From: an uncultured Oscillospiraceae bacterium
GTDB taxonomy: Bacteria > Bacillota > Clostridia > Oscillospirales > Oscillospiraceae
Direction of reading: 5' to 3'
Length of the DNA: 64,000 nucleotides
NCBI GenBank assembly: GCA_910589155.1
Contig: CAJURY010000006.1
Span: 9,217-73,216, forward strand
Every line of letters starts with the position of its first letter. Position 1 is the first letter of the stretch. This document shows positions 60,558-64,000 of this stretch, in pieces. Below the pieces are notes generated by a model that worked only from the letters and a program-made list of their open reading frames with translations, ran no database searches and had not been told where the DNA came from. The position numbers and the translations under genes were made by a program.

Positions 60558-60592
60558 TAAGGCAAGCGTTTCGCTTGCCTTATTTTGTTTTT
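60558..60592 (+). terminator. Terminator of rpmB
   Basis: A perfect 11-bp stem (TAAGGCAAGCG with CGCTTGCCTTA) with a 3-nt loop, then TTTTGTTTTTTT. A second hairpin CCGGGACTTGC/GCAAGTCCCGG follows at 60596-60621. Confidence 0.9.
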
Positions 60593-60645
60593 TTGCCGGG
60601 ACTTGCCTCAGCAAGTCCCGGTTTCGCTTTGCAAGGGGGGACACG

Positions 60646-60684
60646 CAAAAAGCGCGGCGCTCAGTTTGCGTCGCGCTTTTTGCT
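60646..60684 (-). terminator. Terminator of mgtE
   Basis: GCAAAAAGCGCG pairs with CGCGCTTTTTGC, immediately past the mgtE stop at 60686. Confidence 0.7.
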
Positions 60685-60685
60685 T

Positions 60686-62062
60686 TTAAACTCCCAGCAG
60701 CGCCTTGGCGATGCCGAAATACACCAGAAGGGACATAGCGTCCACAATGGTCGTAATAAAAGGACTTGCCATCACCGCCGGGTCGAAGCCCAGCTTCTTT
60801 GCCACCATAGGCAAGGTGCAGCCTACTGCCTTTGCCAAAAGGACGGTAATCGCCAGCGTGGCGCTCACGACCAAATCCACCCAAACTGTAATGTTCGCAT
60901 TTCCCAGGAGCAGCTTGTCAACCAGCAAAATTTTTACAAAGCACACCACGGCCAGCACAATACCGCAGAGAACGGCGGTACGGATTTCCTTCCAGACCAC
61001 CCGGGGCAGATCCCGGAATTCCAATTCGCCCAGAGAAATGGAGCGGATTACGGTAACGGAGGACTGAGAGCCGGTGTTGCCGCCGGTGTCCATGAGCATG
61101 GGTATAAAGGCGGTGAGGGCAACCTGCGCCGCCAAGGCGTTTTCAAAGCTTGTGATAATCATGCCGGTGAAGGTGGCCGAGACCATCAATAAAAGCAGCC
61201 ACGGGATACGCTGTTTGAATAGATCCCAAACGGTTGCGCGGGTGTAGGACTTTTCGGAAGGAGACATACCGCCCATGATCTCAATATCCTCGGTGGCCTC
61301 TTCTTCCATAACGTCCATGGCGTCGTCAAAGGTGACGATGCCTACCATGCGGTTTTCCGTGTCCACCACGGGCATGGCTAGGAAATTGTATTTGGCGAAC
61401 ATCCGGGCGGCTTCTTCCTGGTCGGTCATGGTGTTCAGGGAAATGACGTGGGTCTCCATGATGTTTTGTACAGGGATCTCATCGTCCTCTGCCAGCAAGA
61501 GGTCCTTTACCGTCACAAGACCCACCAGAGAGCGGTTGTTTGTGACGTAGCAGGTGTAAATGGTTTCCTTGTCCACCCCGGTGCGGCGAATGCGGAGGAT
61601 TGCTTCCCCCACGGTCATGGCCGGGCGCAAGGTGACGTACTCCGTGGTCATGATGGAGCCGGCGGAGTTTTCAGGGTAGCGAAGCAGCTCGTTGATGGAC
61701 TTGCGGGTGTCCGGGTCGGCCTGCGCCAGAATGCGGCGCACCACATTGGCGGGCATTTCCTCCACAAGATCCACTGCGTCGTCCAAATACAGTTCGTCTA
61801 CGATTTCTTTCAGCTCGCTGTCGGAGAAGCCCCGAATCAGCAGCTCCTGATTGTCCGGTTCCATTTCTACAAAGGTTTCAGCGGCCAGCTCCTTAGGCAG
61901 CAGCCGAAACAGCAGCGGGATGCGATCCTCATCCAGCGTTTCAAAGACAGAGGCAATGTCGCTGGGATTCATGGTAATGAGGATGTCCCGGAGCGACGTG
62001 TACTTCTTTTCCCCAAGAAGCTTGGTCAGGGTTTTTTCCAGAATGATGCTGTGATCTGCCAT
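60686..62062 (-). CDS. mgtE: Magnesium transporter MgtE
   Basis: A 458-residue MgtE. An N-terminal alpha-helical domain (about 1-130, EFV... ELSDSEL-type repeats) is followed by two CBS domains (about 135-255: STEYVTLRPAMTVGEAI and ETHVISLNTMTDQEEAARMFAKYN) that sense magnesium. Five transmembrane helices follow (about 285-458), with the channel-forming MLMDTGGNTGSQSSVTVIRS stretch. Magnesium in the CBS and N domains closes the pore. The ATG at 62062 follows AGGAGG. A 28-codon upstream ORF precedes it (62142-62228). Length is normal. Confidence 0.95.
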   Translation of the reverse strand: MADHSIILEKTLTKLLGEKKYTSLRDILITMNPSDIASVFETLDEDRIPLLFRLLPKELAAETFVEMEPDNQELLIRGFSDSELKEIVDELYLDDAVDLVEEMPANVVRRILAQADPDTRKSINELLRYPENSAGSIMTTEYVTLRPAMTVGEAILRIRRTGVDKETIYTCYVTNNRSLVGLVTVKDLLLAEDDEIPVQNIMETHVISLNTMTDQEEAARMFAKYNFLAMPVVDTENRMVGIVTFDDAMDVMEEEATEDIEIMGGMSPSEKSYTRATVWDLFKQRIPWLLLLMVSATFTGMIITSFENALAAQVALTAFIPMLMDTGGNTGSQSSVTVIRSISLGELEFRDLPRVVWKEIRTAVLCGIVLAVVCFVKILLVDKLLLGNANITVWVDLVVSATLAITVLLAKAVGCTLPMVAKKLGFDPAVMASPFITTIVDAMSLLVYFGIAKALLGV

Positions 62063-62141
62063 TGTCTTTCCTCCTAAATTTTAGTATTTGGCAATTTGGG
62101 AGTAAAAACACATGTGCGGCCGATATTTTTGCTGACCGAAG

Positions 62142-62228
62142 CTAAAAAGCAGAGAGAAACGCCACGGCCAGCGGCTGCGATCCAGGTTTACTTCGGCCGG
62201 CGGATGTGCCGTTACTGCCAGCGTCCAT
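62142..62228 (-). CDS. 28-codon upstream ORF (candidate leader peptide) of mgtE
   Basis: A small minus-strand frame from ATG 62226-62228 to TAG 62142-62144, with AAGGAGGG six bases before the ATG. It encodes MDAGSNGTSAGRSKPGSQPL, then AVAFLSAF. Between its stop and the mgtE ATG lie 79 nt holding a possible stem around CGGCCG. It lies directly behind a sigma-A promoter, so it would be the first translated frame of the mgtE mRNA. In some bacteria Pro-containing uORFs control magnesium transporters; here that is inference. I saw no M-box. Confidence 0.5.
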   Translation of the reverse strand: MDAGSNGTSAGRSKPGSQPLAVAFLSAF

Positions 62229-62283
62229 GGTGTTCCCTCCTTGTTTGATCAATTTTGGTAAGGGCGATAAACCCCTATTTCAT

Positions 62284-62312
62284 ATCATAAGTCAAAAATC
62301 CCGGTAAGTCAA
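62284..62312 (-). promoter_or_regulatory. Promoter of mgtE and its upstream ORF
   Basis: Minus-strand TTGACT (62307-62312) and TATGAT (62284-62289), spacer 17 bp. About 55 nt separate the -10 from the ATG of the upstream ORF. Confidence 0.75.
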
Positions 62313-62332
62313 TGAAAAAATATAAGGGGCGG

Positions 62333-62361
62333 TTTACTTCCTGAAAAATATGTGGTAAAAT
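62333..62361 (+). promoter_or_regulatory. Promoter of the SIR2-TPR gene
   Basis: TTTACT (62333-62338) and TAAAAT (62356-62361), spacer 17 bp, 28 nt before the ATG. Confidence 0.7.
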
Positions 62362-62389
62362 GTGGAGAAAGGGGAAAGAAGGGGGATTT

Positions 62390-64000
62390 ATGGGCTACGA
62401 AAAACTTTCTCTGGTGGGCATGAGAGATGAAATCGCGGAAGCTTCCAAGGGGACTTACGCCAGAAAATTCTGCTTTTTTCTGGGCGCTGGCGCTTCCAAA
62501 CGCTCTGAAATCAAAACCGGCCAGGAATTGGTTCAGATCTGGGACAAAAAGCTGGAAGTGCGCAACAAGGAAGAACACCAGAAATGGAAAGCGAAACTGG
62601 GCGTCACAGACGAGAATAAAGACCAGTTTTACAGCCAGTTTTATGAGCGGATGTACCACCGCTGCCCGCGAGACGGCTATAATTTTCTGGAAGAGATGAT
62701 GAACCAGGCAAGACCCAGCATCGGCTACGCCATGCTGACGCATATTTTAACCAAAACGCCCAACAAGGTTGTGGTGACCACAAATTTCGATCACCTTGTG
62801 GAAAATACCATTGCCAGGGATACCGGCGTGATTCCTCTGGTGGTGGGGCATGAGGCGCTGACCCATTATGTGGAAACCCCAATCGGCCGCCCGACGATTT
62901 TGAAAATCCATCGTGATTTGCTGTTCAATCCCAAAAGCACCGAGGGCGAGTTAAAGGAGTTGCCAAAAAACTGGCAGGAGGCGCTGGGGCGCGTTTTCAC
63001 GGAGTACCATCCCGTTTTTATTGGGTACGCCGGAAACGACCGCAGCGTGATGAAATTTTTACAGGAAAACAGAGAAAAATTTGCAAGCGGCGTTTGGAAG
63101 TTTCCCTATTGGCTGGTTTATAAGGAAAGCGATTTTACGGATACGATTCGGGAGTTTCTGGAAAACGCCAACGGCTATCTGGTGCCGGAAGGGGATTTTG
63201 ACCGGGTCATGTGCCTTTTGAGCAACGAGTTTGGGTACAAGCTGCCCTCGAAGGAAGAAACCATCCAGAACGCGCAGGCGCGGTATGACGCCCTTGTGAG
63301 TGATTTTAACAAGTATATTGCCCCGCCGAAAAGCATGGCGGAGGAAAAGCCGGATGCGGAAGCGGCTCCCACAGCAGAAACCGCAAAGGCCATGGCGCAG
63401 GCAAACCAGCAGGTGGCAAGCGAGTCGGAGGAAGCAAGCCTAGTTGCGCAGGCAGATGCGTTTTTGAGCCATAGGGAGTATGAAAAGGCGCGAGAACTCT
63501 GCCTGAAGCTTACTGAGATGGATTCAGACAATGCAATGTACCATAATAACTTAGGCTTTATCCTGCATGAAATGAAGCGGTATGAGGAAGCACTGGCCGA
63601 GATGCAGAAAGCGGTGGATCTGGAGCCGAAGAATGCAAATTGCCACTACGGCTTAGGCGTTGTTCTACACAAAATGAAGCAGCATGAGGAAGCGCTTGCC
63701 GAGATGCAGAAAGTGGTGGAGTTAGAGCCGGACAACGCGCGGTATCACAACAACTTGGCCTTTACCCTGCATGAAATGGAACGGTATGAGGAAGCGCTGG
63801 CCGAAAGGCAAAAAGCGGTGGAACTGGAGCCGGACAACGCGCTGTATCACGACAGCTTGGGTACTACTTTACATAAAATGGAACGGTACGCAGAAGCACT
63901 GGCTGAATCTCAGAAAGCGGTGGAACTGGAGCCGGACAATGCGCTGTATCACAACAACTTGGCCTTTACCCTGCATGAAATGGAACGGTATGAGGAAGCG
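62390..64000 (+). CDS. SIR2-like domain protein with C-terminal tandem TPR repeats (partial)
   Basis: An open frame of 537 codons without a stop, so the gene continues past the right edge. Residues about 20-250 form a SIR2-like fold: NAD-binding GAGAS (32-36), TTNFD (130-134) with the conserved Asn, LKIHRD with a candidate catalytic His174 and GYAGND (212-217). A linker rich in Ala and Glu (about 315-350) leads to tetratricopeptide repeats from about 379: four complete 34-residue units and part of a fifth, each near YHNNLAFTLHEMERYEEALA. SIR2 domains with TPR or other repeats act as NAD-depleting anti-phage effectors in other systems; that role here is inference from architecture. ATG at 62390 after GGGGGA. 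It has its own promoter and is divergent from mgtE. Confidence 0.85.
   Translation, partial: MGYEKLSLVGMRDEIAEASKGTYARKFCFFLGAGASKRSEIKTGQELVQIWDKKLEVRNKEEHQKWKAKLGVTDENKDQFYSQFYERMYHRCPRDGYNFLEEMMNQARPSIGYAMLTHILTKTPNKVVVTTNFDHLVENTIARDTGVIPLVVGHEALTHYVETPIGRPTILKIHRDLLFNPKSTEGELKELPKNWQEALGRVFTEYHPVFIGYAGNDRSVMKFLQENREKFASGVWKFPYWLVYKESDFTDTIREFLENANGYLVPEGDFDRVMCLLSNEFGYKLPSKEETIQNAQARYDALVSDFNKYIAPPKSMAEEKPDAEAAPTAETAKAMAQANQQVASESEEASLVAQADAFLSHREYEKARELCLKLTEMDSDNAMYHNNLGFILHEMKRYEEALAEMQKAVDLEPKNANCHYGLGVVLHKMKQHEEALAEMQKVVELEPDNARYHNNLAFTLHEMERYEEALAERQKAVELEPDNALYHDSLGTTLHKMERYAEALAESQKAVELEPDNALYHNNLAFTLHEMERYEEA
63527..64000 (+). repeat. Tandem 102-bp coding repeats (TPR units)
   Basis: Units of 102 nt at 63527, 63629, 63731, 63833 and 63935 (cut by the window edge) encode TPR repeats. 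Later copies are nearly identical at DNA level, especially the third and fifth, which suggests recent expansion by unequal exchange. The unit is a multiple of three, so the frame is kept. Confidence 0.85.

Noticed and set aside
62063..62230. M-box (ykoK) magnesium riboswitch before mgtE
   Set aside because: The M-box core sequence is not visible; a small ORF and simple stems occupy the leader instead.
63527..64000. CRISPR-like direct repeats
   Set aside because: The period is 102 bp, in frame, with no spacers; the units encode TPR repeats.

Overview
The window reads as a chromosomal segment of a Gram-positive anaerobe of the class Clostridia, probably a gut-type Oscillospirales or Ruminococcaceae relative with moderately high GC. 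Supporting features are S-layer homology (SLH) surface proteins, HPr kinase, a DegV protein, a DUF1836 protein, a methionine T-box, an L10 leader, a Firmicutes-type glgBCDA cluster, and a phosphofructokinase with pyrophosphate-type active-site residues. Ribosome binding sites are mostly strong AGGAGG types, and many promoters match sigma-A (TTGNNN, 17 bp, TATAAT). No rRNA, CRISPR array, prophage or intact transposase was seen. The assignment is inference from gene content only.

Layout. 1-8.7 kb: tail of an unknown gene, an ABC exporter, mnmG-tatD, degV, a DUF1836 regulator-like gene, a small inverted-repeat element, then a DUF3810 metallopeptidase overlapping rsmG. 9.4-28 kb: two giant secreted subtilisin-like proteases (2215 and 2057 aa) flank a Zn-ribbon/XRE pair, the metNIQ methionine importer behind a T-box leader with a Met specifier, and a manganese-catalase-like gene with a small conserved protein. 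28-37 kb: MFS transporter, rplJ-rplL with attenuator leader, fba divergent from a PPi-type phosphofructokinase, a LOR/SDH-family enzyme, a TM2/DUF4236 membrane protein, a hairpin-rich noncoding tract and tRNA-Leu(UAA). 37-45 kb: GH13 glucosidase with two tiny Cys-containing proteins, then glgB-glgC-glgD-glgA. 45.6-48.8 kb: rpmH-rnpA-yidD-yidC-jag. 49-64 kb: a divergent zinc-ribbon/XRE pair around a palindrome, tex-birA-nitroreductase, small membrane proteins, dapF, a phosphohexomutase, a sigma/anti-sigma pair, hprK, rpmB, mgtE with a small upstream ORF, and at the right edge an unfinished SIR2-domain protein with tandem TPR repeats.

How the genes work together. Carbon storage and glycolysis are well represented: glycogen synthesis (GlgBCDA), glucan breakdown (GH13), phosphohexomutase, PPi-type PFK, aldolase, and HprK for carbon catabolite control. 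Translation and secretion functions are split into rpmH-rnpA-yidD-yidC-jag, rplJL, rpmB, and the tRNA/rRNA modification genes mnmG and rsmG. The latter two lie about 40 kb from the yidC block although they often follow it in Firmicutes. The two large proteases share architecture (signal peptide, S8 domain with PA insert, dockerin-like pair, Ig-like module, cohesin-like module). Only the first ends in SLH repeats, so they may form a surface-attached and a released or partner-bound pair.

The most interesting candidates are the SIR2-TPR protein (possible NAD-consuming defence effector), the protease pair with both dockerin-like and cohesin-like modules, the upstream ORF before mgtE, and the hairpin-rich intergenic tract with a conserved loop and compensated stem changes.
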